NCBI GenBank assembly: GCA_009760855.2
Contig: WPIO01000035.1
Coordinates: 1,088,501 to 1,152,500, forward strand
DNA length: 64,000 bases
Direction of reading: 5' to 3'
Origin: Cristatella mucedo
Lineage: Eukaryota; Bryozoa; Phylactolaemata; Cristatellidae
Position 1 is the stretch's first letter. Every line of letters begins with the position of its first letter. This document shows, piece after piece, positions 1 to 11,089 of the stretch. The position numbers and the translations under genes were made by a program. The notes beneath the pieces were generated by a model. That model made no database searches and was not told where the DNA came from. It saw only the letters and a list, made by a program, of their open reading frames with translations.

Positions 1-281
1 GGACTTAGATTCGGCAGGGGTGCCTGCTGAGAAGCAGAGTGAAACCTGGTTCGTGAGCAACCTGCATTTGTGAGCGACCAGCCTAAAAGCTCTTCTCCGG
101 TCGTGGTATTTCACCTGTACGAATGCAACCTGCTGTCCGGCAGGACCATTTGGGTCTCTGAGACACCAATTACATGTCCAATTGAGCCACCTCGCCTGAC
201 CTGCAGTCTGCTAGGCCGATCAGCCTGACAGCCAAAGAAAACACCAGAGAGGGTAAGGACATCGTTGGGTAAATAGCCGAC

Positions 282-317
282 AACAATGCCGAGATTGCTG
301 GCAATCTCGGCATTGTT
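282..317. repeat. Perfect 17-bp inverted repeat with a 2-nt loop
   Basis: The arms 282-298 and 301-317 are exact reverse complements (arm starting aacaatgccgagattgc), separated by two bases. This can fold into a 17-bp hairpin or cruciform. No transposon ends or target duplications were recognised around it. Confidence 0.8.
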
Positions 318-364
318 CATTCAACATTATTATTCAACATATCAAATTCAACATCGTGATTAAA

Positions 365-490
365 CGTTTGCTGAGCACCCGAAGAGAACCACATCTCTTT
401 CTGGGCACTTTACATTTGCTGCAAAGGAAGCATGGTCGATTGGTAAACGATAGCATGCACTGTGTCAACGCGAATAAGCACTAGGGTGAA
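365..490 (-). mobile_element. Fragment of the LINE 3' end
   Basis: It contains a diverged version of the family tail: tctctttctgggcactttac, then ttgctgcaaaggaagca and the gcatgcactgtgtcaacgcg block seen in longer copies. The (ATT)n tail is not preserved. Confidence 0.6.
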
Positions 491-2424
491 AGCGGCTGTC
501 GGCAAAAAGTCAAGAAAACTGGCAGGTGGAATCAGCTCTCGTACAAAACTAAACAGAAAAAGTACGTTCGCATACTGCTCACTGCAACTCGCTTATACCA
601 TGAGCTGGCTAGCAATGTGAGCAAATGGTATTTTTAGGTAACAAAAATAAGCATGTCCTAACACAGGCATGGGTCAACGACTGTGACTGTATTGGGGTGG
701 AGGTTCGGGGCCTTAATTAATATCTGGCCTGGCTAACAGACACACAAAAAACATTGTGATAGTTGTTGGCTCTCAACCCAAAGAAAAACGTTATAATGCT
801 TTTATTTGTTTCCTAAAAGTCGACTCGTAGTCGAGCAACGTTGGTCTTTGGAATTGAGCTTGACTGGCCAGTGAAGCTCACCACCAGTCAAATTGCTACA
901 GACAATCAATCATACAGTCTGAAGGCAGGTGCTTTCCCCCAAAACCTCCAACAACTTTTGCCCTTACTGATAGTAAGAGACTGGGCCTCCAAGCTGAAAG
1001 AAGTGGCTGAAGTTTGGAGCGCCTTAAATTGGCCACTTGCTGATATTATCCGTAGAAAGTGGCTGCAAGTACGAAACTGCTGTATAAAACAGGCCAGAGG
1101 AACCGAACCTGAGGGTGACAGAGATCAACATTACGCTACTGAACTGCTTAGAATAAACTAGAGAAATTTCCATCAGATTGTGCACGTGACCAGCACACCC
1201 TTTGGCAGCCCACAAAATACAACACGTAGGGCAGACCAGAGCAAAAAGTGTCCACTCTTCAGCAGGGGCAAGCATTACTGAATTTGGCATGTCACTGATC
1301 TACTCTACCGGTATTTCGATCAGTAAGGATCCCCTTAAAAGGAGTCTGGTTAGCTGCTATATATTCTAAAGGAACCCTTAACACAGGGGATGATCACCAA
1401 TATATATTAGAGAGACAGACGAAAGTTAACCTGAGAACTTGACCTAGTCTAGCAACTGACTTTGCAGTTTATACATTGGCATTTTCAAATCTTGCATAAG
1501 GAAGCCTCTGAGAATGAGCCGGCACGATTCATTCTCGGAGGCAAGCGCCAGGTATAGGTTAAATGAATGCTTATAAGCCTCATCGGTTGCCTCTGCAGTG
1601 GAAGGTATCGGTAGACAAGATACTTTTTCACGACGGAATTTTGTGAATTCTTGAACCCGAACTCTGATAAACTTCCTCACGTGATGAAAAAGAGGGGCGA
1701 AAGGGATTTCTATATAAGAGCCTGCACCTAAGACAAAGTTCTCTCTCCTTAGTCCTTGCAGGCATATCTGATAACCATCAGTAGATTTTCTTGCTTCAGC
1801 AGCATTATATGTACTTAAAAAGTAGACAAAGCCAACTTCCTGACACATTTGGGCAAGCTTTTGCAGGTGATTTCTTTGTTAAACTCGACATGAATTTATG
1901 CTTGTGCAGTGTCCATTCGGCATAGGATCTTAAGTGGCTACAACCCCAAATGCTGCTTGCAATATGGGCTATCAGTTGCAACTTTTGATGGGGAGTTCAA
2001 TCATTGGGGGGAAGCTTATGGCCACTCAAGAGCTAAATGTAGTCAGTGCTGTTATAGAAATATTGCTAAGAGGACAGACTGCCATCGGCCTGTGTCGTTC
2101 AGCTTAGTTCAACAACTCCCCACTCATTGAACTTTCCCAAGGAATCCTCTGTCCTAAGTGGATCTCTGATTACTGACACTCCGGGTCAAGCAATGACAGT
2201 AGCAATATCACTGCTTCAAGAGCTCTTTCAATTTGCCACAGGTTGACCTCAGGATATCGCTTAAGACCACCACACTGGATTTCGAAGACAAGTAAAAACA
2301 ATTGGCCTCGCATTCCATTAATGAAATTTCAACAATGTTGTCTAGCCTCGTACGCTAAATGTCCTTGCATCATGTTTCAGCTAAAGAGTTATCTGTTCGA
2401 TCATTTCTTTGCCATATCGAAGTT

Positions 2425-2560
2425 TGTGTAGGTGCATTTCGTGCTGACCTGTGCACGATTCAGTGCATGTTAGTTATAGCCTGAGAACATGTAAAGCGCC
2501 TTCAAAGAGATTAAGTTATCTGGGGTGTAATACAAATGTATTTATTATTCTTATTATTAA
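2425..2560 (+). mobile_element. Fragment of the LINE 3' end
   Basis: The sequence gtaaagcgccttcaaagaga, then ttatctggggtgt and a (TTATTA)-type tail, match the 3' hairpin and tail of the resident LINE family in plus orientation. It is diverged and truncated. Confidence 0.6.
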
Positions 2561-3196
2561 GCAACTTTCGGCAGGCATACAGGATACATCAGAATCCATC
2601 TCACACAACACAAAAAGTGACAAGCAATAAACCCCCAGAGCATTCGATGAATAAAGTAGCATGAAAATAGCAGTGATGGATGACTAGAAAGGATGTCGGC
2701 AGCAGGAATGAAATCCAGGTGCATTGCAACTTGGTAATCGAGAATCGATAACCTTATGTTATTGACATGCACGGTATCAAAAATGCAAACAACAACTAGC
2801 ACCAGTCTTAAGCCATTATAAAGCAATCATGAAAAAACTCTTGGCCACCAATTTGTACAACCTCTGGCCAGTAATATGCACTAAATCATGCAAAGGTCAG
2901 CACGAAATGCACCATACACAGATAAAGACAACAGGGCAAAGAAATGGATCGAAAAGATAGGTCTTTAGCTGAAACTTAATGATGCGAGGACATTTCAGGT
3001 AACGACTGTAGCTGGAAGAGAATTCCAGACTTTCGGTGTATACAAGCTGAAGGCTCAAATCATCAAAAGATTTTGGCAAGGAACAGTGGCATGACTACAG
3101 CTTACATCGACTTCTTCAGAAATGTGTAGTTGCAAATGTACCTAACATCTGCACATACATAACACAACACAAGAAAGTATGATCGCACACACTTAC

Positions 3197-6100
3197 CTTA
3201 GCATTGGCATAGCCAAGCTTGATCGTGATGTTCCTAATAAGCTCATTCTTGAAACGCACTGTCTGCAAAAGACAATCTCAAACTACATGCTCTTTTCAGA
3301 GGCAGTTTCTCGATAAAAAGTTCTTGTCTTGAAGGATATGAAAACTGGCATTTGAAGTCAAGATATTCATGCTTTAGTACACACCAGCAATTCCAGTAAT
3401 CTTTCATAATATATACAATATATATATTATATATATGCATGCAAACAGCTAGTCACATATAACAGAGCTAAGCATGAGTATGCCAAACTGATCAAGATGT
3501 CAGATCTTCAGTCATGCAAAGCCACAGACATGGTGCTGGAGGAGACAAGCCTTCGGCTGCACTTTAATAGGGAGAAAAGTCAAGGCACTCTGCCGGCACC
3601 AACGTAGAGAACACTAAATTGCATTATACAGTCCCTTTGTGATTCTCAACAAATCAGCAGAATGTCACAGTGTCCGATTGAAGCCAGAAACTGCTTAGCT
3701 AGAGCTTATGGTGTCATTGTAGAATACTTTCTAAGTGCCTAGACCGAGATTTAGTTCTTTCTAAATGTATACACGTCTTACTACCACAAAGCTGCATCAT
3801 ATACAGATAATTTCTACTTTTAAAATTGTGCAAAATCCATGTCACTTCAGGCAAGATCACAAAAATTTACTACGACATGAGTTAACAAATTCATATAAGA
3901 CAAGAAGACAACATTTAACGGAAGGTCAAATATTTACAAGATAGCTGGAATATGTAGCAAAACGATATAGGTATCAAATGGTGACAGAGATTGGACTGTA
4001 TATACAGGCTATTTGTGAAACATAGCGCTTAATAAAAATATGGATTTGCCAACTTAAGAGATGTGCCAACAATTATTGGCCAATGGATGGCCTCATGGAA
4101 TGCCTCAAAGATCAAAGACAGTATCGCCCTAAGAGAACATTATCTCTATTTAGGTGCTTCACATACGGTATGTCACTATGCTCGAGCCCACGACCTTGGT
4201 CATCAAATACGTTCACCTTCACCTCGGTCGAGAGAGCAGTATGTTTGATTGACCATGCTCAGCATGAGGATTTCTCAGACAAGGCTCGATGACCCGCGTG
4301 ACAGTGAATGTCACGGTTGCCCTGTTTCTGCAGAGGTAACAGCACAATAGCTCAGTACTTCAGCCACTGGCCAGTATTATCTATAAAGTTAGTGCTGAGA
4401 AATTACCTGTACACCCGAGATGGCTTTCACAACTGTTGACTTTCCGTGAGCTACATGCCCAATTGTGCCAATGTTGATTGTTGCTTGCCTGCTTATTACC
4501 TCCGGAGTATCAGGTGTCAGCTTGCTGATATCCTGTAAGTTACCGACAGCCAAAAAAGATTAACTAAGGGGGCCAAAAGGATAATCAGACAAGAACATAA
4601 ATCACCGTAAACATTCAAGCTTAATGCAATCGATCTTGTACCAAGGATCTGAAGTGCAGACTGGCAAGCTAGCACTGACACCACTAAATCATATTTGACC
4701 ACAGCAGACAGTCTTATATGTCAACTGATATATATCCTACTGCTTCCAATAATATCAGCACACCAAAAAAAAAACCGATATACAACTGCATGTTTACTCT
4801 AAGTAGATGGTCCTTAAACAGCTTAACCTCAAAAGATTTCAGAACCATGTTTGTAGACAATTGACTGAACAAGATGAATAGATTAGTGATAATTAATGAC
4901 CTGGTCGTCACGTAAGAATGATAATGGCTCAGCAGCAGGCTGGCCTGACTTGGAAATAAGGCTACAATGCAGCTACGACATTGGTACGACTACGGTCAAG
5001 GGCGATCCTTTAATGCCTAGAGCAAGCAGTAGTGATCGCCATAAAGGCTGTTCTGCTGCTATATAAATGAGGCTATTAAATCAGCAACTTAATTTAAAAA
5101 CAAATGTCGGCACCAAGAGCCGATGGTCTAGGCCCCATATAACCATAGAGGCTGTTCTGCTGCTATATAAATGAGGCTATTAAATCTGCAATCAAATTTA
5201 AAAAACACTATGCCGGCATTCCATCACTGAGCCGATGGTCTAGGCCCCATCTGTGTCTGATCCCAACAGCCACTTACTGGGCCAACTACAGTAGTAAGTT
5301 ACAGCTTACTAAAATGAGAAACTTGAAGAACCTGAGAACTAAATCTCTACATGGGCACTGTACAAGTCATTGCTAGAGAAGCAATAACCAAGGGTTAATG
5401 ACATACACGATATATCACCAAAGCAAGTGGCGTTGCTCATAGCTGAGCAGCCTGGCACGGCAGTGGAATTTGCTTGAAGCCCAAAACAATCCCTTTTGTT
5501 CTTACGTTCTCACAACACAGCTATCAGTAAATGCTCTTGGTTTAAGAGCATTGGTGGAAGATGTGTTTGCACTCCTGAGCTTACACTGTGCTGCCACCTA
5601 TACTCTACTGCACTCTTACGTCCGTTTAACCTATTCTCGTAAGTTTTATGAGATTAAGACTAGTGGCTACCAATAGCACAACAAATGCTCCTTAGGATTG
5701 GACTGAGCCATAGACCACTATCAGTGCAACGGCCACTTTGTTCTCATGGCTAATTGAATTAGACAAGAGAAAATTATAATAGTAAAAATAATAAAGCAGG
5801 GAGCTGAACATATCAACATATCTGGGAGCAAAAATGTTTAACGAAAATCATTCTCAAACAGAAAGCTATTGCAGCTGATAATGCCCAGGATCAGCACTTG
5901 ATAAAGGCTTTCTTCTCTTGCTAGGATTTGAGAAATGCAGCTTGAGTCAGTCGGTTCCGATAAAGCCAAATCTTCTCACAGTTTAGTAGCAAGTTAGCAG
6001 ATCTTTGCATACTCAGTGTGCTTCAAGTAATGAGAGGCCATCAACTCAACGGAAGGCTCATAGATTGTTAAATAGACCCCAGGATGCCTCAGTGAAATGA

Positions 6101-8960
6101 AAGAGCAGGCCTTACACCAGTGGTTCTCAGCCCTCTTAATGCCACGACCCTGGCGACCCCCAACCATAAAATTCTTGTGTGCGAAATGTGGAAATGCATG
6201 TTTTCGGAGGTCTTTGGCGATTCATGAGAAAGAGTCGTTCGACCCCCAAAGAGGTCGCGACCCACAACTGCTGCCGTACACGAAATGGGCATGGGCAATA
6301 GGAGGTGGCAAGGCTGTTAAAAACCAAGCTACTCTGTGGTCACTTAAAACTCTTTTAAGTTGTTTTTGGCAAGGTAGCACTTAACCACATTCACTGGCAG
6401 CTCACATATGACAGACAAGCCTTATGAGCCAACTCATACTGCTGGCTCAAGTATGCATTCTCAGTAGTCACCAAGCATTTTCGGAGGTCACTATGTGCAA
6501 GCCATAAGTCATTACTGAGAGAGGCTATAACGAATGATTCTGACATGCACAGCAGCATTCTCCCTTCACGCCGACCGACCGTTTTCGAATATAGTGGAAA
6601 GATGAGCCCAGCGGAGGGCAACATTTACCAGCTGCAGAAAAGGGTGAGCATCATCCATCTGCTTGCAGCCAAAAGTGAGATTTGGTAAGGTTGGAGGGGA
6701 CCGATGAAGAGTAGGAGGCAGGATGAAGGATGAAAGGAAGGAGAGAGGGGTGGAGGAGGGTAGGTGGAGAAGGATTACAAGGAGTGGTTCCTATACAGTG
6801 GGAATCAAATCTCTCGAGGTTTGGCTGATATAACAGAAGCATTCATAAAGCGGCAGAAGAGCCGTAACGGCTATCATCACCGCTTGCAATGGGCCAGAAA
6901 AATCATCCACAGCAGGTCTCAAACCCACGACCTAGGTCGCGAAGAGCAAGCAAGCACCTTACCCCTTGGCTAAGACCCAGACTTCACCGTGCTGAAAGGG
7001 CTGTAGTGATAACGAGAGAAGTAACATAAAAAAAGTGAGAAGTATAGCTTAGTAAGGAGGGCAGCCTCAGAATGAATAGCATGGAAGTAGCAGCGAAAGA
7101 TTTTAGTAAAGGATGTGCCCAGTCTGCAGCAGGAGAGAGATGAGTGTCACTGCAAGTGTTATGGAACTGAGTTTAACCTACAGAACAAATGAAGGGAATG
7201 TACACACATGATGCAAGGTTCGTACAATGATAAGACGTCCAAAAGTCTTTGGCCGATAATTTTCAAAAATAAACTAATATGAGCCAGGAACAAAACAGTA
7301 TGCATCTTCACCAGAGACAAAAAAAAGAGTTAACCAAGCAGTAACCTTAGAGCAGACAATTTTAAAACAAGTCCATGAGGTTAGATCTTGGACGTCATAA
7401 AAAAGATCGTACACTTTACAACCGCATAATCACAAGTATATGTCAGCAGACCTGGAGTCAGCATGCAATTACAAGTACATTAACTAGAGGCACAAATCTG
7501 TTGCACATGCACTGCAAATTTTCCGGCATTGTCAGTAGCACCATGTGGGCTCAGCAGACTCGCTAGTGCTACACTAACAGAAGCGATTAAACAGTCCCAT
7601 TTATAGAGCAGAAGAAGAGCCTTAATGGCAATCAGCACCTCACCAACGTTTGCAGCTAGCAATAAAGGAATAAGCAATAAAGCCCATTCGAGGCCTCAAA
7701 CCGACAACCTGGGTGTTGAGCAATACTCAATCACAAAAAGGGCAACCTCATATCTACTACCACCTGATAAAATGACAGGTGATGAAAACAGCGCTGAATG
7801 GATAAGTTGTACATGTATCCACGATGCGTAAATTCTGCACTGCTACTCATACAAGGAGAATCGTCCACGAATTAAATCGGAATTAATGCGGAAGATCTAC
7901 TGATATCAAGCAGCTCGCTAGGATCTCAAGGACCTCTACTAGGCTGTATGGAGAATATAGCAACACAACAGCCAATGGATAATAACAGACTTAAGCTTCT
8001 CAGAACCTTCTAATCATGGACAAAACCGTAGATGGCGACAGCAGAGCCAACGCCTTTCAACCATCGCTTTTCACGACGTGGTCAGAAAGCCAATGGTCAA
8101 GGTCTCCCACTCTCGGGCACATTAGCACAGTGGACCGCTACAGCAGCCGTGGTAAATTAACAGTGAGCTGAGGTCTTGCACCGAAAGGTAGTCATACGTG
8201 TCTGTCATAATGCAGCCAGCGTGACGCAACACGAGAGTTACCCGACCCGGTGGAGTCTTTTTATTTACACATCGCAACCAAAAACATTGGTCGCTCAAAA
8301 CAGCCTAGTAGGCAACGTCTCGAGACTCGTGTCTTGTACAATGAGATCAGTCAAATGCTGCATTAGCAGCAGCTCCTCGCTCGAAAAGTCCTAGGGCAAC
8401 ATTAGCAAATTCCGCATGAAAATGGTCAACCTGGCCTGATCATTGAAAGGGCGATCTCATACCTACTACCAACAGATAGCATAACAGAGGCCAGGGAAGC
8501 AGCGCTGAATGGGCTACTTTCGGAGGTGTCCAGGACGCTTAAATTATGCGGTGCTACACCAGCAAGAAAGATTGTTCACGCATGAAATCTATGCGGAAGA
8601 CCTACTGATATCAAGCAGCTGGCACAGGACATCTACTAGGCCATATGGAGGATACAGCGATTAATTTCAGTCAATGCACAATAACATAGTAAGCTTCTCA
8701 GAACCTTCCAATCACGGACAATGCGGTCTATGGCGACAGCAGAGCCAAAGCCTTTCGACCATTGCCTTTCACGACATGGTCGGAAACCCCATGCTCAAGG
8801 TCTTCCACTCACATACAAATTAGCCCGACGGGCGGCTGGATGGTCAACAGAAACGCCTAAAGACACATAAAAGCTCTCACGCAATTCTTATACAGCAGCC
8901 GTGGTACATTACCAGGGAGCTGAGGTCTTGCACCGAAAGGTAGTCCTGCGTGTCTGTCAT
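3197..8960 (-). CDS. EIF2S3: Eukaryotic translation initiation factor 2 subunit gamma, 5' part (exons 1-3 of a gene leaving the left edge)
   Basis: The gamma subunit of eIF2 binds GTP and initiator Met-tRNA and delivers it to the 40S ribosome in the cytosol. Coding exons are 8913-8960 (16 codons, [16 protein letters not shown]), 4407-4532 (42 codons) and 3197-3262 (22 codons), all joined in phase 0 with GT-AG introns. Exon 2 carries the GTPase G1 P-loop as GHVAHGKS inside the near-invariant block from [14 protein letters not shown] to VKAISG. Exon 3 continues with TVRFKNE and [12 protein letters not shown], the switch I region. The start has A at -3, and the exon 1 [10 protein letters not shown] segment resembles human LSRQDLTTLD, which supports this ATG. 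The donors are gtaatg, gtaatt and gtaagt. The remaining GTPase motifs, including the DCPGH switch II block, are not found in 1-3196, so they must lie outside the window. The family is usually about 470 residues; only the first 80 are here. Confidence 0.93.
4128..4240 (-). mobile_element. tRNA-derived SINE, family A (diverged)
   Basis: Read on the minus strand it has the family head around ggtcgtgggctcgagc, which resembles a tRNA B box, followed by the gaagcacc/ctctta-type tail. It lies downstream of exon 2 of EIF2S3, in intron 3. Confidence 0.55.
4975..5250 (+). repeat. SINE family B 3' part with local tandem duplication
   Basis: The block aggctgttctgctgctatat, followed by aaatgaggctattaaatc, occurs twice (near 5045 and 5148). 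Each copy is followed by a gagccgatggtctaggcccc block (near 5117 and 5230). The tail resembles the aaaagaggctgttaaatcag end of SINE family B. The unit length is about 105-110 bp. Confidence 0.6.
6118..6273. mobile_element. hAT-type MITE (156 bp)
   Basis: It begins cagtggttctcagccct and ends cgcgacccacaactgctg, imperfect terminal inverted repeats of the CAGTGGTTCTCA / GCGACCC type known from non-autonomous hAT elements. It is flanked by an 8-bp target-site duplication with one mismatch, ccttacac (6110-6117) and ccgtacac (6274-6281); 8 bp is the hAT signature. No transposase is encoded. It lies in intron 1 of EIF2S3. Confidence 0.75.
6831..6974 (-). mobile_element. tRNA-derived SINE, family B
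   Basis: On the minus strand it has a head with a ggtaaggtgcttgct stretch (A-box-like) and a gtgggtttgagacc B-box-like stretch, then the gcaagcggtgatgatagccg body and the gctcttctgccgc region that defines family B here. Confidence 0.65.
7588..7722 (-). mobile_element. tRNA-derived SINE, family B (diverged)
   Basis: It shows the family order on the minus strand: a B-box-like ggtttgaggcc, the poly-A/T-rich joint, a gcaaacgttggtgaggtgct body and aaggctcttcttctgctc. It is more diverged than the neighbouring copy at 6831-6974. Confidence 0.5.
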
Positions 8961-9006
8961 AATACTGCCGGCGTGACGCAACACGAGAGCTACCCGACCC
9001 GTTGAA
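7738..9006 (-). repeat. Tandem duplication of the EIF2S3 first-exon region, two units
   Basis: Unit A is about 7738-8252 and unit B about 8447-9006. Shared landmarks in order are the ctcatacctactacc-type start, gctgaatgg, tgcggaagacctactgata, agcttctcagaacctt, tatggcgacagcagagcc, cagcagccgtgg and then exon 1 and the cacgagagctacccgaccc stretch. Identity by eye is high in blocks, with many indels, so the duplication is old. Only unit B keeps a working splice donor. About 200 bp between the units shows no partner. Confidence 0.8.
8161..8208 (-). pseudogene. Decayed tandem copy of EIF2S3 exon 1
   Basis: This 48-base stretch matches EIF2S3 exon 1 (8913-8960) almost exactly and reads [16 protein letters not shown] with an intact ATG and the same A at -3. 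It differs at the splice donor: the functional copy has ctg|gtaatg, while here the bases are ctg|ttaatt, so the GT is lost. A transcript starting here would read on into intron sequence and soon stop. It lies 752 bp downstream (in gene direction) of the intact exon, inside intron 1. It could be used only through a different donor; none is obvious. Confidence 0.75.
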
Positions 9007-9275
9007 CGGCAGACTTCCGGTAAGCAGCCGGAAATGGTAGATATAGCCAATAGTCGCTCGAACCCCAATGCAGCCGGCGTCACGCAACAATAGTTACCCG
9101 ACCCATTTAGCGGCAGACTTCCGGTAGTGAGGCTGAAATAGTAGAGATAGTTAATATTCGCTCGATCCGTAATGCTGCCGGCGTGAAGGAACACAATAGT
9201 TACCCGACCCGTTGAACGGCAGACTTCCGGTAGGCAGCCGGAAATGGAATAGATAGCCAATAGCCGCTCGCGCCG
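8964..9275 (-). promoter_or_regulatory. Triplicated promoter or 5'UTR module of EIF2S3
   Basis: Three head-to-tail units of about 104 bp start near 8964, 9069 and 9172, immediately upstream of the EIF2S3 start codon. Each has a gccggcgt core, a tacccgaccc block and an ETS-family consensus, CCGGAAGT on the gene strand, at 9013-9020, 9117-9124 and 9223-9230. Units 1 and 3 also carry a CCAAT element on the plus strand at 9047-9051 and 9257-9261; in unit 2 it has decayed. ETS/GABP and CCAAT elements are common in TATA-less housekeeping promoters, so I infer that this is the core promoter. The transcription start is not visible. Confidence 0.6.
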
Positions 9276-9639
9276 ATACGGTCGCTCGCGTATATGGCAA
9301 ATACTAACAACGATATCGCAATATGTATATGACATATATGTGATCTCGTGTGAATTGAATACCAAATTTATTAGGATTTCTAGATTTATCAAGCGTTGCT
9401 AGCCCCGCCTTCACTCTCTGGGAAAGAGCTACTTGCAGGATACTGCACGGCTTCCTGTTCAGAAGCTGCTGCGGCGAACGATCGGCGACAGTCTTCAATA
9501 GCATATGCCGGGTTCTAAACACCCTAAGTCAAAATTATCCGCATTTTTGCTGCCTTAATCTGAGCATGCATCTTGACCAGTGCTTTGAGTGGTGATGAAC
9601 GCTTCGCGCCTCGCTTCAGCGGCTCGCATTGGACGCCTT

Positions 9640-9710
9640 ATAATAAAAATAATACACTTGGTAAAGCGCTCTCAGAAAACTCAATCTCTCTCTAGGCGCT
9701 TTGCATGCTC
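9640..9710 (-). mobile_element. Fragment of the LINE 3' end
   Basis: It reads (aata)n, then cacttggtaaagcgctctca and tctctctctaggcgctttgc, the family 3' hairpin in minus orientation, 5'-truncated to about 70 bp. Confidence 0.7.
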
Positions 9711-10654
9711 GGCCATACCTGATTCTGTACCTACTTTCAGTAAGTAAATTGCTCCGCGGCATTGGCTAGTAAGAAAAGAGTTGTCTAATCTTGAGCAGTA
9801 CGCTCTTATTAGCATTTAAACATTTGTAAAGTTCTGGAAATTGCAGATTAGTTCACGAAGAACAGCCAGAAGCTGTAAGTGCTGTTCTAAAATCAAGAAA
9901 CACATGCGCCAGCCTAAATTGAACGGCCGGCGGGGAAACTTCCGGACTTACGACATCAGACAGCCATTTGAGCCTGAATGAGCGCCCTCCGCAGTGAACG
10001 ACTGCCAACGTCTTGAGCGCTAGCCATTACTAGTAGAATGGGAAGTCGACCGGTCGGCCTGCCGCCGGCCGGCATGCGTTAAAAAAGGACCTGCCTATCG
10101 GCTTAAGTGCATCAGTCATCCAAACGGCCATCATGTCATGCGGGACGGGGGCCCCGACGGGCAGGCTGCGGCTGGGTTCGTAACGCAAGCAGGCAGTGAG
10201 CATCCCCCGTTCCCACTTATTCCCTGCTCCCCTCCCGGGCTAACTGCCATTTGCTATGGTGGGCAAACCTGCATAGAAGTACACTGTGGTTTGCACCCCA
10301 AGCAGTCGATTACAGTTAACTGCGTTAGTGGCCAGCGTCTTTGGAGCCCATTTGCATGTGAACGCACGAGCGCAACGGTGGATATATATTTGGCGGACGT
10401 GTTATAAAGCTACGCGCTACAATATTCACAAAAATATGTTCGCACCGCTAATATTCGGTCAATTTTCCCTTAATTAGAGTGGATTGGGGTAATTCGTCGA
10501 TTCCGAAAACGACAGCTCACGTAGCTGTTGGAGCAGCTGAAGAATTTAATAGATCTTTGTGACTCGTCTTTTGTGTGCATATGCCAGCTTACAGTGTGCG
10601 TGCTGCCTGCGGATATATATCACCAATCGTCTGGTAATGCTTTCTATACAACAT

Positions 10655-10730
10655 CTGTAAAGTGCCAGAAAGAGATTCAGTTCTCTGAGGGTGCTAAACA
10701 AATTTATTATTACTATTATTGTTACTATTA
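10655..10730 (+). mobile_element. Fragment of the LINE 3' end
   Basis: It reads gtaaagtgccagaaagagat, then tctctgagggtgct and a (TTATTA)n tail, the family 3' end in plus orientation, strongly 5'-truncated. Confidence 0.7.
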
Positions 10731-10797
10731 AGCATTACGAGTCATTTCTAGCATTCGCAAAGTCTCCCTACCGCCGTTCCTACAAAAAAATACAAGC

Positions 10798-10945
10798 CGA
10801 TTTAACAGCCTCTTTTGTATAGCTACAGAAGAGCCCACCGCTTGCAGCAGCAATAAAAAATTGCCCACCGCAGGATTCAAACCCATGACCTCAGGACCGA
10901 GATCTGGGAGAGCATCCGCCTTACCTGCTGCGCTATCGTGGCTCA
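10798..10945 (-). mobile_element. tRNA-derived SINE, family B
   Basis: The minus-strand copy starts near tgagccacgatagcgcagca and includes ggtaaggcggatgct (A-box region), gggtttgaatcctgc (B box), a gcaagcggtgggctcttctg body and the acaaaagaggctgttaaatc tail. It is one of the clearest copies. Confidence 0.75.
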
Positions 10946-11089
10946 AAACACTGGAACTTGTGGTGGAAGACCAGATACAGTCTTATATCAAAACTTCAAA
11001 ACAATCAAGTCAAACTCCCGTCATTTTTTCGAGCTAATCACTCCACACAGTCAGCATTGCTTCGGGTGTAGAACGAATTTCTCAGAAAT

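Larger units (their letters stand above)
1..3196 (-). other. Intron 3 of EIF2S3 (partial), with repeats
   Basis: No eIF2 gamma exon was found in this stretch on the minus strand. It holds a perfect inverted repeat at 282-317, two LINE 3'-tail fragments (near 365-490 and 2425-2560), and otherwise AT-rich sequence. A 134-codon open frame at 1444-1848 (minus) has no recognisable domain and no good exon borders. Confidence 0.55.

Noticed and set aside
1444-1848. A 134-codon minus-strand ORF in the EIF2S3 intron
   Set aside because: No domain was recognised, there are no clear splice borders, and it does not match the missing eIF2 gamma exons.
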